Shown here: piece by piece, positions 36,855 to 45,278 of the stretch
How positions within the stretch are numbered: position 1 is the stretch's first letter
Layout of the letters: the number at the start of each line of letters is the position of its first letter
Origin: Streptomyces sp. NRRL WC-3626
GTDB taxonomy: Bacteria > Actinomycetota > Actinomycetes > Streptomycetales > Streptomycetaceae
Length of the DNA: 64,000 nt
Direction of reading: 5' to 3'
NCBI RefSeq assembly: GCF_000718785.1
Contig: NZ_JOCA01000012.1
Coordinates: 62,001-126,000, forward strand
Made by a program: the position numbers and the translations under genes
Notes under the pieces: generated by a model
Databases searched by the model: none
What the model was told of the DNA's origin: nothing
Seen by the model: the letters and a program-made list of their open reading frames with translations, nothing else

Positions 36855-38612
36855 TCAGCCGAGCTTCTTGATCCGGGCGGGCGCGAGGGCCCGGTCGAAG
36901 ACCCGTACGTCGCGGACGGCGCCGGGGAAGAAGTCGGCGGCCTGACCGCCGTACGACGCCCGGCCGATGATGAAGGAGCCGGTGCCGGCCACCGGGTTGG
37001 TGTCGTCGGCGGTGGCCTCGAGGACGCCGTTGACGTAGAGCCTCAGTGTGCGGTCACGGCCGTCGCAGACACCGGCGATGTGGGTCCAGACGTTCACGGC
37101 GGGCTCGGTGCGGCCGGCGGCGCGCAGGCCGGGGCGGGAGAAGGCCCAGCGCTTCTGGTCGACGGCGTACTGGAGGTAGAAGGCGCTGGCGCCGTCGGCG
37201 TCCTGGCTGATGGCGGTGGCCCAGTCCGTGGGGGCGGCGGTGAGCACGACCCAGGCGGCGACCGTGAAGCTGCTGCCCTCCCCCGTCTCCAGCACCGGCC
37301 CCGTGGTCATGATCTCGCCGCCGCGCCCGTCGAAGACGGCTCCGGCTCCGCCGGCGGCCCAGGCGACGCGGTTCGCGGTGCCGTCGTGACCGCCCGCGGT
37401 GTCACGGGCGACCGTGCCGGAGGTCTCGTCGAGGGGCCAGTGCCCGACGGGCTGGGCGGGCACAGGGGCCGCCGACGGGGAGGAGGAGGCGGAGGGCGCG
37501 GCCCGGTTCCCGTCCTCGGCGTCCGACCGGTGGTTGAGCCAGAACCCCGCTCCGATACCGGCCGCGGCGACCGCGCCACCGCCGACGCCGAGCAGCAGGA
37601 AGGCCCGCCGGCTGCGGCGGCCGGGGGGTTCGGGTGCGCCGGGTTCACCGGGTACGGCCGGCGGGAAGGAACCCACCTGCGTGGCCTGTTCGTTGAGGCC
37701 CGTGCTCACCACGGTCGCCTGCCGCGGCAGTACGTTCGTGAGGGCGCCTTGGACCCGCGTGGCGCCGCCCGCCGGCCCGAGGTGCCCCAGGGCCATCGTG
37801 TTCTCGGCGCCCAGCGCGCCGACCCGGGCGAGTATCTCCTGCGGGGTGGGACGGCCGGCCGGGTCCTTGGCGAGACAGTCCGCGATGAGCCCCCGCAGAG
37901 CGGGATCTCTCACGGCGTCCACGTCCGGGGAGTTGTGCACGACGCGGTAGAGCAGCGCGGGAGTCGGCCCGCTGCCGAAGGGGTTGGCGCCGGTCGCCGC
38001 GAAGGCGAGCACCGCGCCCAGGCAGAAGACGTCGCTGGCCGCCGTGACGTCCTCCCCGTTGACCTGCTCGGGGGACATGAACCCCGGGGAGCCCGCCACA
38101 AGTCCGGTCCTGGTGACGGAGTCGGAGTCCACGCTGCGGACGATCCCGAAGTCGATGACCCGGGGCCCGTCCTCGGCGAGCAGCACGTTGGACGGCTTGA
38201 GGTCGCGGTGCACGAGGTGCGCCGCGTGGATCGACACCAGCGCCTCGGCCAGTCCGGCCGCCAGCGCGAGTACGGCGCCGGCCTCGAACGGCCCCTGTTC
38301 GGCGACCGCCTGCTCCAGCGACGGCCCGGCGATGTAGCTGGTCACCAGCCACGGCAGGGACGCGTCCGGATCCGCGTCGACGACCGGGGCGGTGAAGGCG
38401 CCGCTGACCTTCCGCGCCGCGTCGACCTCACGGCGGAACCGCTCCCGGAACTCGGGCCTGCGCACCAGCTCGGCGTGCACCACCTTGACGGCGACGAGCC
38501 GCCCGCCGGGTGACCGGCCGAGGTAGACCCGGCCCATTCCGCCGGCGCCCAGCCGGCTCAGCAACCGATACGCCCCGACGGACTGCGGGTCGTCCGGCTC
38601 CAGCGCTGACAC
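36855..38612 (-). CDS. Receptor-type Ser/Thr kinase with LamG-type ectodomain
   Basis: A 585-residue kinase starting at GTG 38612 (MSALEPDDPQSVGAYRLL), with GGGAGG five bases upstream. Kinase domain (about 15-275): GAGGMGRV, Lys43, HRDLKPSN (Asp137), DFG (Asp154), GSPGFMSPEQ. A linker and TM helix (AFLLLGVGGGAVAAAGIGAGFWL) precede a C-terminal concanavalin-like/LamG-3 domain of about 180 residues: GHWPLDETSGTVARDTAGG..., SFTVAAWVVL, THIAGVCDGRDRTLRLYVNGVLEAT and FFPGAVRDVRVFDRALAP. LamG-3 domains bind carbohydrate or protein. It is the third membrane kinase in the window and very like the kinase at 13350 in its catalytic part. Confidence 0.93.
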   Translation of the reverse strand: MSALEPDDPQSVGAYRLLSRLGAGGMGRVYLGRSPGGRLVAVKVVHAELVRRPEFRERFRREVDAARKVSGAFTAPVVDADPDASLPWLVTSYIAGPSLEQAVAEQGPFEAGAVLALAAGLAEALVSIHAAHLVHRDLKPSNVLLAEDGPRVIDFGIVRSVDSDSVTRTGLVAGSPGFMSPEQVNGEDVTAASDVFCLGAVLAFAATGANPFGSGPTPALLYRVVHNSPDVDAVRDPALRGLIADCLAKDPAGRPTPQEILARVGALGAENTMALGHLGPAGGATRVQGALTNVLPRQATVVSTGLNEQATQVGSFPPAVPGEPGAPEPPGRRSRRAFLLLGVGGGAVAAAGIGAGFWLNHRSDAEDGNRAAPSASSSPSAAPVPAQPVGHWPLDETSGTVARDTAGGHDGTANRVAWAAGGAGAVFDGRGGEIMTTGPVLETGEGSSFTVAAWVVLTAAPTDWATAISQDADGASAFYLQYAVDQKRWAFSRPGLRAAGRTEPAVNVWTHIAGVCDGRDRTLRLYVNGVLEATADDTNPVAGTGSFIIGRASYGGQAADFFPGAVRDVRVFDRALAPARIKKLG

Positions 38613-38761
38613 ACATGCCTCCCGGCGTACGATTTCGGCCCCTGGGGGCAGCCCCAAGCATAAAGCCGATCGCACCGGTGTTCACCGAAGTACCGTACGT
38701 TGTCCGGTACTTCGGTCATGCCGCGAAGGTTTCGCCCCCGCCGCCCCTTCCCGTCCCGACA

Positions 38762-38833
38762 CTGGGGCTCCGCCCCAGACCCCGCTCCTCAAACGCCGGA
38801 GGGGCTGAGTTTCAGCCCCTCCGGCGTTTGAGG
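38762..38833 (-). terminator. Double hairpin with the Streptomyces GGCGTTTGAGG repeat
   Basis: Two hairpins: CTGGGGC-TCC-GCCCCAG (38762-38778), and a perfect 21-bp stem with arms 38787-38807 and 38813-38833 around AGTTT. The arms contain the CCTCAAACGCCGGAGGGGC motif often found in Streptomyces intergenic regions. The big stem begins three bases after the leftward ccsB stop, so it very probably terminates the cytochrome c operon. Confidence 0.85.
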
Positions 38834-38836
38834 AAT

Positions 38837-39946
38837 TCAGAAGCCCACGGACCGCAGCGCGCCCAGCCCCACGTCCGCGTACGAGTGCTTGCCCGAGACG
38901 AAGATGTTCACGCCGTAGTAGTTGAACAGCCAGCAGCCGAAGGCGAGCAGGGCCAGGTAGGCCGCCTTGCGGCCCTTCCACCCGGCCGTGGCACGCGCGT
39001 GCAGGTAGCAGGCGTAGGCGACCCAGGTGATGAAGGACCAGACCTCCTTGGGGTCCCACCCCCAGTAGCGGCCCCACGCGTCACCCGCCCAGATCGCGCC
39101 CGCGATGATCGTGAACGTCCACAGCGGGAACACCGCCGCGTTCACCCGGTACGCGAACTTGTCCAGCGACGCGGCCGCGGGCAGCCGCTCCAGGACGGAC
39201 GTGGCGAAGCTGCCCGGCTTGCCGCCGCCCGCGAGCTTGCTCTCGTACGAGTCCTTGAACAGGTAGAGGATCACGCCGACCGCACCGACGTAGAACACCG
39301 CACCGCACAGGATCGCCGTGGAGACGTGGATGTACAGCCAGTACGAGTGCAGCGCGGGGACCAGCTGGTCGCTCTCGGTGTAGAGGACGGTGACGGCCAG
39401 ACCGAGGTCGAGGAGGACCGAGGTGGTCAGGAACAGACCGAGCCAGCGCACGTTCTTCTTCAGCGCGAGCAGCAGCAGGTACACGCCGACCGCGGTGGTG
39501 GAGAAGGTGATGTTGAACTCGTACATGTTGCCCCACGGCGCCCGCTCCACGGACAGCGCGCGGGTGAGCACACCGGCGAAGGAGAGCAGGAACGCGAGCA
39601 CGGTGAGGGAGATGGCGATCCGCCCGTAGAGGTCGCCCTTCTCGTCACCGCCGTGCGCGCCGGGCCCGTCGGGCACGTCCCGCGATCCGGTGGCGGCGCG
39701 TACGACGACCTTCGGCCGCTCCAGTACGGCGGTGCCGCCGCCCTGCTTCACGGTGACGGCCGGCGCCTTCCCCGCCCGCGCCGCGGGGGTGAGCGCGGAG
39801 GCGGTACGGGCGACCTTGCTGCGGCTGCCGAAGGTCCACTCCGCGATGTACGCGAAGAACGCGAGGGTGTAGACGGCCATCGCGGAGTAGATCAGCACGT
39901 TGCTGATACTCGCGAGGTTCTCGTTGGTCGCGGCGGCGAGAGTCAC
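38837..39946 (-). CDS. ccsB: Cytochrome c biogenesis protein CcsB/ResC
   Basis: A 369-residue multi-pass membrane protein of System II. It carries the haem-binding Trp-rich loop WGRYWGWDPKEVWSF (tryptophan-rich WWD motif) and conserved His residues (SYWLYIHVSTA; YLHARATAGW) as haem ligands. With ResB it exports haem and ligates it to apocytochrome c outside the membrane. GTG 39946 overlaps the resB stop by four bases. Last gene of the resA-ccdA-resB-ccsB operon. Confidence 0.95.
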   Translation of the reverse strand: MTLAAATNENLASISNVLIYSAMAVYTLAFFAYIAEWTFGSRSKVARTASALTPAARAGKAPAVTVKQGGGTAVLERPKVVVRAATGSRDVPDGPGAHGGDEKGDLYGRIAISLTVLAFLLSFAGVLTRALSVERAPWGNMYEFNITFSTTAVGVYLLLLALKKNVRWLGLFLTTSVLLDLGLAVTVLYTESDQLVPALHSYWLYIHVSTAILCGAVFYVGAVGVILYLFKDSYESKLAGGGKPGSFATSVLERLPAAASLDKFAYRVNAAVFPLWTFTIIAGAIWAGDAWGRYWGWDPKEVWSFITWVAYACYLHARATAGWKGRKAAYLALLAFGCWLFNYYGVNIFVSGKHSYADVGLGALRSVGF

Positions 39947-41661
39947 TGCTGCTCAGCCCCTTCGGCAGGTACGGCTTCAGGATCGGTGGATTCGGACGGT
40001 TCCGGGTCGGGGGCGCCCGGGGCCCGGTCGTACAGGATTCCGGCGAGTTCGCCGAGTTCCTCGGGGACCTTCGCGGACTCGCTGCGGCCGAGGCCGGCCA
40101 TCTCGACGACGGTCGATCCGTCGTCGCCGCGCACCGCGCGGACCCATACGCGGCGGCGCTGGATGAACAGGGAGCCGGCGAGGCCGGCGATCGCGACGAC
40201 GGCGCCGCCGAGCGCCCAGGCGCCGCCCGACTCCTGGACGACCTGGAAGCCGGCCCACTCCTTGACGTCCTTCTCGAAGGTGACCGAGCCGGCGCCGTTC
40301 GGGAGCGTCATGGTCTCGCCGGGCGTGAGCAGCTTCTTGAACAGCTCGCCCTTGGAGTCCTTGAACTCCTTCATCTTGGTCTTGTCCATCTGGTACACGC
40401 TCTGCGGAATGCCGGAGTCGGCCTTCAGATCGCCGTGGTAGGCGGAGAGCGCGAGCACCGGATAGTCCAGCGCGGGAAACTGGGAGAGCATCGTGCCGCT
40501 CTCCGAGCCGCCGAAGGTGGGCACGAAGAAGGCGTTGAAGCCGAGCTGCTCCTTCTCGCCGTCCGTGTTGCGGTAGCCGTCGAGGACCTTGACCACGCCG
40601 GAGGAGGTGACGTTGGCGTCGAGCGGCAGCAGCGGCACGGCGTCCCGGTAGACGACCTTCCCCTTGCCGTCGCGGACCGTGACGACGGGCGCGTAGCCGT
40701 GGCTGACGAGGTAGACCTTGGCGTCGCCGATCTGCAGCGGCTTGTTGACCTTGACGAGGGCCTTCTTCTCCTCGCCGCCCGCCCCCGCGGTGTACGTCAG
40801 CTCCGTCTGGTACGTGCGCGGGGTGCCCTTGTTGGGGCCGGTGCGCTCGTAGGTGCCGGTGAACGACCTCACGTCGAAGCTGAACGGCTCCAGGTCGTCG
40901 TTGGTGAAGAGGTTGCCGGACTTGAAGTCGTCGTACTGCGTGAGCGTGTTGGCGAAGCCGTCGCCCTCGACGATCAGCTTGTTGCCCTCGGACTTGTACA
41001 GCTGGCCCCAGCCGAAGGCGATCAGCATCACGATCAGCGCGATGTGGAAGAGGAGGTTGCCGACCTCACGCAGATAGCCCTTCTCGGCGGCGACGGCGTC
41101 ACCGACGAGGTGGGCGCGGAAGCGGCGCTTCTTCAGCAGGGCGAGCGCGGCCTCGCGTACGGCCTCGGGTTCGGCCGCGGTGCGCCAGGTGGTGTGGGCG
41201 GGCAGCCGGTCCAGCCGGCGGGGGGCGCCCGGCGGGCGGCCGCGCAGCTGGCCCACGAACTGCCAGGTGCGGGGCACGATGCAACCGATGAGGGAGACGA
41301 ACAGCAGGATGTAGATCGCCGAGAACCACACCGAGCTGTAGACGTTGAACAGGCCGAGCTTGTCGTAGACGGGCGCGAGCATGTCGTGGCGCTCACGGAA
41401 GTCGGCGACCGCCGTCTCGTCGATGCCGGTCTGCGGGATGAGGGAGCCGGGGATCGCGCCGAGCGACAGCAGCAGCAGCAGCAGCAGTGCCACCCGCATG
41501 GAGGTGAGCTGCCGCCAGAACCAGCGGGCCCAGCCGATGACGCCGAGGGACGGCAGGTTCGGCGCGTCCTCCGTGGGCGCGGTGGACAGCTGGGAGCCGG
41601 CGGCGCCGAGTTCCCGGTCGTCGGCGGACTGGGGGGTGTCGTCGGTTGTCGTCTCGCTCAT
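39943..41661 (-). CDS. resB: Cytochrome c biogenesis protein ResB/Ccs1
   Basis: A 572-residue membrane protein, ATG 41661. It has the ResB plan: TM helices near the N-terminus (MRVALLLLLLLSLGAIPGSLIPQ; YSSVWFSAIYILLFVSLIGCIVP; LLFHIALIVMLIAFGWGQLYKSEGN), a large extracytoplasmic domain and a final TM helix (ALGGAVVAIAGLAGSLFIQRR). It forms the haem-handling complex with CcsB. It begins four bases after ccdA ends. Confidence 0.94.
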   Translation of the reverse strand: MSETTTDDTPQSADDRELGAAGSQLSTAPTEDAPNLPSLGVIGWARWFWRQLTSMRVALLLLLLLSLGAIPGSLIPQTGIDETAVADFRERHDMLAPVYDKLGLFNVYSSVWFSAIYILLFVSLIGCIVPRTWQFVGQLRGRPPGAPRRLDRLPAHTTWRTAAEPEAVREAALALLKKRRFRAHLVGDAVAAEKGYLREVGNLLFHIALIVMLIAFGWGQLYKSEGNKLIVEGDGFANTLTQYDDFKSGNLFTNDDLEPFSFDVRSFTGTYERTGPNKGTPRTYQTELTYTAGAGGEEKKALVKVNKPLQIGDAKVYLVSHGYAPVVTVRDGKGKVVYRDAVPLLPLDANVTSSGVVKVLDGYRNTDGEKEQLGFNAFFVPTFGGSESGTMLSQFPALDYPVLALSAYHGDLKADSGIPQSVYQMDKTKMKEFKDSKGELFKKLLTPGETMTLPNGAGSVTFEKDVKEWAGFQVVQESGGAWALGGAVVAIAGLAGSLFIQRRRVWVRAVRGDDGSTVVEMAGLGRSESAKVPEELGELAGILYDRAPGAPDPEPSESTDPEAVPAEGAEQQ

Positions 41662-41665
41662 CGGG

Positions 41666-42439
41666 TCAGATCCCCACAGTGAAGCCGTTGGACCAGGTCT
41701 GCATCTGCGCCACGAGGCTGTCCCACGCGCCGGTCAGCAGCAGCACACCGGTGAGGATCATCATCGTGCCGCCGACGCGCATGACCCAGACGTAGTGCCG
41801 CTTGACCCAGCCGAAGGCTCCGAGCGCCTTGCGGAAGGCCACGGCGGCGAGCACGAAGGGCAGGCCCAGTCCCAGACAGTACGCGACGGTCAGTAGGGCG
41901 CCGCGTCCGGCGCTCTCCTGCTGTGCGGAGAGGGTGAGGACGGAGGCGAGGGTGGGGCCGATGCACGGGGTCCAGCCGATGCCGAAGAGGGCGCCGAGGA
42001 CGGGGGCACCGACCAGCCCGGTCGCGGGGCGCTTGTGGAAGCGGAACTCGCGCTGGGTGAGCCAGGGCATCAGGCCCATGAAGAAGAGGCCCATGAGGAT
42101 CATGAGGACGCCGAGCACCTTGGACAGGACGCCGGACTGTTCCTGGAGCGTCTGCCCGAAGTAGCCGAAGAAGGCGCCGCCGGAGACGAACACGACGGTG
42201 AAGCCCAGCACGAACAGCGAGGCGCCGGCGATCATGCGGCCGCGCCGGGCCTCGGCCAGGTCGGTGCCGGAGACGCCGGTGACGTAGGAGAGGTAGCCGG
42301 GGACCAGCGGCAGGACGCAGGGCGAGAAGAAGGAGACCAGACCGGCGAGCAGGGCCAGGGGCAGGGCGACCAGCAGGGCGCCGTTGAGCACCGTGCCGTT
42401 GTAGCCCGTCTCCGCGGCGAGCGTGTACAGGGACGTCAC
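41666..42439 (-). CDS. ccdA: Thiol-disulphide carrier CcdA (DsbD family)
   Basis: A 257-residue protein with six TM helices. The two redox Cys lie in FFSPCVLPLVPGYLSYVTG (Cys41) and GIGWTPCIGPTLASVL, the classical CcdA pair that carries electrons from cytosolic thioredoxin to the outer thioredoxin-like ResA. It keeps apocytochrome c CXXCH cysteines reduced for haem ligation. GTG start one base after the resA stop. Confidence 0.94.
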   Translation of the reverse strand: MTSLYTLAAETGYNGTVLNGALLVALPLALLAGLVSFFSPCVLPLVPGYLSYVTGVSGTDLAEARRGRMIAGASLFVLGFTVVFVSGGAFFGYFGQTLQEQSGVLSKVLGVLMILMGLFFMGLMPWLTQREFRFHKRPATGLVGAPVLGALFGIGWTPCIGPTLASVLTLSAQQESAGRGALLTVAYCLGLGLPFVLAAVAFRKALGAFGWVKRHYVWVMRVGGTMMILTGVLLLTGAWDSLVAQMQTWSNGFTVGI

Positions 42440-42440
42440 G

Positions 42441-43100
42441 TCACTTCTCCGCGACGACCGGCTTGAGCATCTTCAGCAGGCGTTCCTCGTCGAGCGCGGT
42501 CAGCGAGCGGGCCGCGATCTGTCCCTCCCGGTCCAGGACCAGGGTGGAGGGGATGGCCTGCGGGTTGAGGGTGCCCTTCTCGAAGCGGAGCATCAGCTTG
42601 CCCGTGGGGTCGTACAGGCTCGGGTAGGGGATGCCGAAGTCCTTCTCGAAGGCGAGGGCGGCCGTGGTGCTGCCGTCCCGTGTGTTGATGCCGACGAACT
42701 GCACGCCCTGGTCGGCGTATTCCTCGGCCACCTTGGCGAAGTACTTGGCCTCCGCGCGGCACGGGTTGCACCAGGAGCCCCAGACGTTGAGGACGACGAC
42801 CTTGCCCTTGTGGTCGGCGACGTCGAGCTGCTCGCCCTCGAGCGTCTTCCCGGACAGCTCGGGTGCGGCGACCCGCTTGCCCTCGGGAACCGTGGAGATG
42901 CCGTCGGCCCCGGCGACGAAGTTGGTGTTGCCGCCCCCGCCGGACGTTCCGCCGGAGCCGCAGGCGGAGACGAGCAGCGCGGCCGCGACGGCGCCGGCGG
43001 CCAGGGTGGCGCGGCGGCGGGCGCGTGGGACACGGAGGGCGCGGTCCGGGCTGTGAACGGCTCGGTTCGAGCGCTGGGGGGCGCGGCTGGCGGCACTCAT
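42441..43100 (-). CDS. resA: ResA/TlpA-like thioredoxin lipoprotein
   Basis: A 219-residue lipoprotein (lipobox VSAC, Cys47, after an unusually long Arg-rich N-region). The thioredoxin-fold domain carries WCNPC (Cys111, Cys114), GVQFVGINTRD and the cis-Pro region PQAIPSTLVLDREG. It reduces apocytochrome c cysteines outside the membrane using electrons from CcdA. First gene of the cytochrome c maturation operon. An internal Met/Val start nearer the signal peptide cannot be excluded. Confidence 0.93.
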   Translation of the reverse strand: MSAASRAPQRSNRAVHSPDRALRVPRARRRATLAAGAVAAALLVSACGSGGTSGGGGNTNFVAGADGISTVPEGKRVAAPELSGKTLEGEQLDVADHKGKVVVLNVWGSWCNPCRAEAKYFAKVAEEYADQGVQFVGINTRDGSTTAALAFEKDFGIPYPSLYDPTGKLMLRFEKGTLNPQAIPSTLVLDREGQIAARSLTALDEERLLKMLKPVVAEK

Positions 43101-43166
43101 GTGAAAAGTTTCGCATGCCCGTTCTGGGGATCTTGCGCACCCCCCGTCCGGGCCGAATTCCGCATT

Positions 43167-44456
43167 TCAGGCGGCGTCGCCGGCGCCCGCTCCGGCGGTG
43201 TCCTTCGCGAACGCCTTCCAGCCGCCGGCCGGTTCCTGGCCCACGTCCAGGGTGCGGAACCGCTCCAGTACTTCCGGCTTCTGCACGTCGAGCCAGTCGG
43301 TGAACTGCCGGAAGGAGACGAGCCTCACGTCGCCGCCCTTCTCCTTCTCGCGCGCGATGTGCTTGAGCGCCTGCTCCACGGCGTCCATGTAGATGCCGCC
43401 GTTCCACTGCTCGAAGTGGTTCCCCACGAAGAAGGGGGCGCGATTCGACTCGTATGCCCGCTTGAAGCCGGATATGTACGACTGTGCCGACTGCTTTCGC
43501 CAGCCCGGGTAGTTGTGGGCGGGGGCGTTGGTCGAGTTGACCGACTGGTTGGCGAGCATGTTGTAGTCCATCGACAGGACCTCGAAGGAGTGGCCGGGGA
43601 ACGGTATCTGCTGCAGGGGCAGGTCCCATATGCCCTGCCGCTTCGCCGGCCAGACCTGACGGCCGCCGGGCGAGGAGGCGTCGTAGCGCCAGCCGAGCTC
43701 GCGGGCGGTGGGCAGCAGTTTGTCCTGGCCGAGCAGACAGGGCGTACGGCCGCCGACGAGTTCCTTGTCGTAGTCGAACGGCAGGGACTCCAGGTCGGTC
43801 CAGCCGGAGTTGGTGCGCCACTCCTTGACGAAGGACTTGGCCTGGTCGATCTCGCTGCGCCACTGCTGGGACGTCCAGTTGCCGACGCTGCCGGAGCCGC
43901 CGCAGAAGTGGCCGTTGAAGTGGGTGCCGATCTCGTGCCCTTCGAGCCAGGCACGGCGGATGTTCTTGAGGGTGTCCTTGATGTGGCCGTCGGTGAGGTA
44001 GCCGATGTCGGAGGCGCCGCGCGGGTTGTTCGGCGGGTCGTAGAGCCGCTTCTTGGACTCGGGGAGCAGATAGACGCCCGAGAGGAAGAAGGTCATGGCC
44101 GCGCCGTGCTCCTTGGCGAGGTCCAGGAAGCGCGGGAAGAGGCCGTTGCCGACCTCGCCGGCCCCGTCCCAGGAGAAGACGACGAACTGCGGCGGGGTCT
44201 GCCCCGGCTCCAGCGGCACCGGCGCGTCGGGCTGGTGGGGCTGCTTGCCGGTGAAGGAGGTGGAGCCGTCGCCGATCGGGCGGGCGGTCTTCGTCGGCTT
44301 CGGACTGGGCTTCCGCGTCCCGTCCCCGCCGGGCCGGGAACCGCCGGCGCCGCCGCCGTCGTCCGAGTTCTTGTGGCCGCCGCAGCCGGCCAGCGGTACG
44401 GCGGCCGCGGCCCCCGCGCCGAGCCCGAGCATTCCCCTACGGGAGAGACTGCGCAT
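43167..44456 (-). CDS. Tat-exported polysaccharide-deacetylase-like lipoprotein
   Basis: A 429-residue lipoprotein starting at ATG 44456 (GTG 44474 is an alternative). The signal has twin arginines (SLSRRGMLGLGAGAA) and lipobox LAGC, so Tat export with lipidation is expected. The catalytic region reads VVFSWDGAGE, AAMTFFLSGVYLL and EGHEIGTHFNGHFCGG, i.e. a NodB-like (CE4) barrel with the metal His pair (H-x3-H, THFNGH), followed by SLPFDYDKELVGGRTPCLLG. Asp of SWDGAG stands where CE4 enzymes have their TFDDG. Substrate probably a cell-wall or secreted polysaccharide. An inverted repeat lies just upstream. Confidence 0.85.
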   Translation of the reverse strand: MRSLSRRGMLGLGAGAAAAVPLAGCGGHKNSDDGGGAGGSRPGGDGTRKPSPKPTKTARPIGDGSTSFTGKQPHQPDAPVPLEPGQTPPQFVVFSWDGAGEVGNGLFPRFLDLAKEHGAAMTFFLSGVYLLPESKKRLYDPPNNPRGASDIGYLTDGHIKDTLKNIRRAWLEGHEIGTHFNGHFCGGSGSVGNWTSQQWRSEIDQAKSFVKEWRTNSGWTDLESLPFDYDKELVGGRTPCLLGQDKLLPTARELGWRYDASSPGGRQVWPAKRQGIWDLPLQQIPFPGHSFEVLSMDYNMLANQSVNSTNAPAHNYPGWRKQSAQSYISGFKRAYESNRAPFFVGNHFEQWNGGIYMDAVEQALKHIAREKEKGGDVRLVSFRQFTDWLDVQKPEVLERFRTLDVGQEPAGGWKAFAKDTAGAGAGDAA

Positions 44457-44474
44457 GGCAACCCCGTTCGTCAC

Positions 44475-44503
44475 GTCCTCTGGTGGTCACATAATCAGAG
44501 GAC
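44475..44503. promoter_or_regulatory. Inverted repeat upstream of the deacetylase gene
   Basis: Perfect 8-bp arms GTCCTCTG (44475-44482) and CAGAGGAC (44496-44503) with a 13-base spacer, directly against the possible GTG start at 44474. It may be an operator or a leader hairpin. Confidence 0.45.
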
Positions 44504-44588
44504 ATGACGAAGCGGGAGGTTCCCGTCGCATGCGAAGGTTTCGCAACGAAGTCCGAACGAACCTTTCCGCGCCGGCCGCTTTACGGCC

Positions 44589-45278
44589 TTACGCCCCGAA
44601 TGCCTTGCTCTTGCCCTTCACCGGCTTCGCACCGGCGAGCAGATGCGCGGGAACGAGATCGCGGGCCGGCTCGCTGTAGCCGACGGAGACGATCCGGTCG
44701 CCCTGGTAGGTGAACGAGGTCAGCGAGGCGAGCGTGCACTGCCGCTTGCGCGGATCGTGCCACAGCCGCCGCTTCTCGACATAGGACCGCACGATCCAGA
44801 TCGGCAGCTGATGGCTGACCAGCACCGCCTCATGACCGCGCGCCGCGTCCTTCGCCGCGTGCAGCGCGCCCATCATGCGGATGACCTGGTCGACGTACGG
44901 CTCGCCCCAGGACGGCTTGAACGGGTTGACGACATGCTTCCAGTTGGCCGGGCGGCGCAGCGCGCCGTCGCCGATGCCGAAGGTCTTGCCCTGGAAGACG
45001 TTCGCCGCCTCGATCAGCCGCGCGTCCGTGCCGATGTCCAGGCCGTGCGCCTTGGCGATCGGCTCGGCCGTCTCCTGCGCCCGCTCCAGCGGGGACGCGA
45101 CGACATGGGTGATGTCGCGGGAGGCGAGGTGCTCCCCGACCCGGTCGGCCATGCGCCGGCCCAGCTCGGAGAGGTGGTAGCCGGCCAGCCGGCCGTACAG
45201 GACGCCGTCCGGGTTCTCGACCTCGCCGTGCCGCATCAGGTGGACGACGGTGACGTCGTCGCTCTTCGGGGTGCTCAC
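44589..45278 (-). CDS. Histidine phosphatase (phosphoglycerate-mutase-like)
   Basis: A 229-residue histidine phosphatase. Catalytic motif [10 protein letters not shown] (His17), with a second conserved His in [12 protein letters not shown] and Arg in [10 protein letters not shown]. It starts at GTG 45278 overlapping hemL by four bases. Such proteins are annotated as phosphoglycerate mutase, but most are phosphatases of unknown substrate. Coupling to hemL is conserved in actinobacteria and may mean a role in haem/cytochrome supply (inference). Confidence 0.92.
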   Translation of the reverse strand: MSTPKSDDVTVVHLMRHGEVENPDGVLYGRLAGYHLSELGRRMADRVGEHLASRDITHVVASPLERAQETAEPIAKAHGLDIGTDARLIEAANVFQGKTFGIGDGALRRPANWKHVVNPFKPSWGEPYVDQVIRMMGALHAAKDAARGHEAVLVSHQLPIWIVRSYVEKRRLWHDPRKRQCTLASLTSFTYQGDRIVSVGYSEPARDLVPAHLLAGAKPVKGKSKAFGA

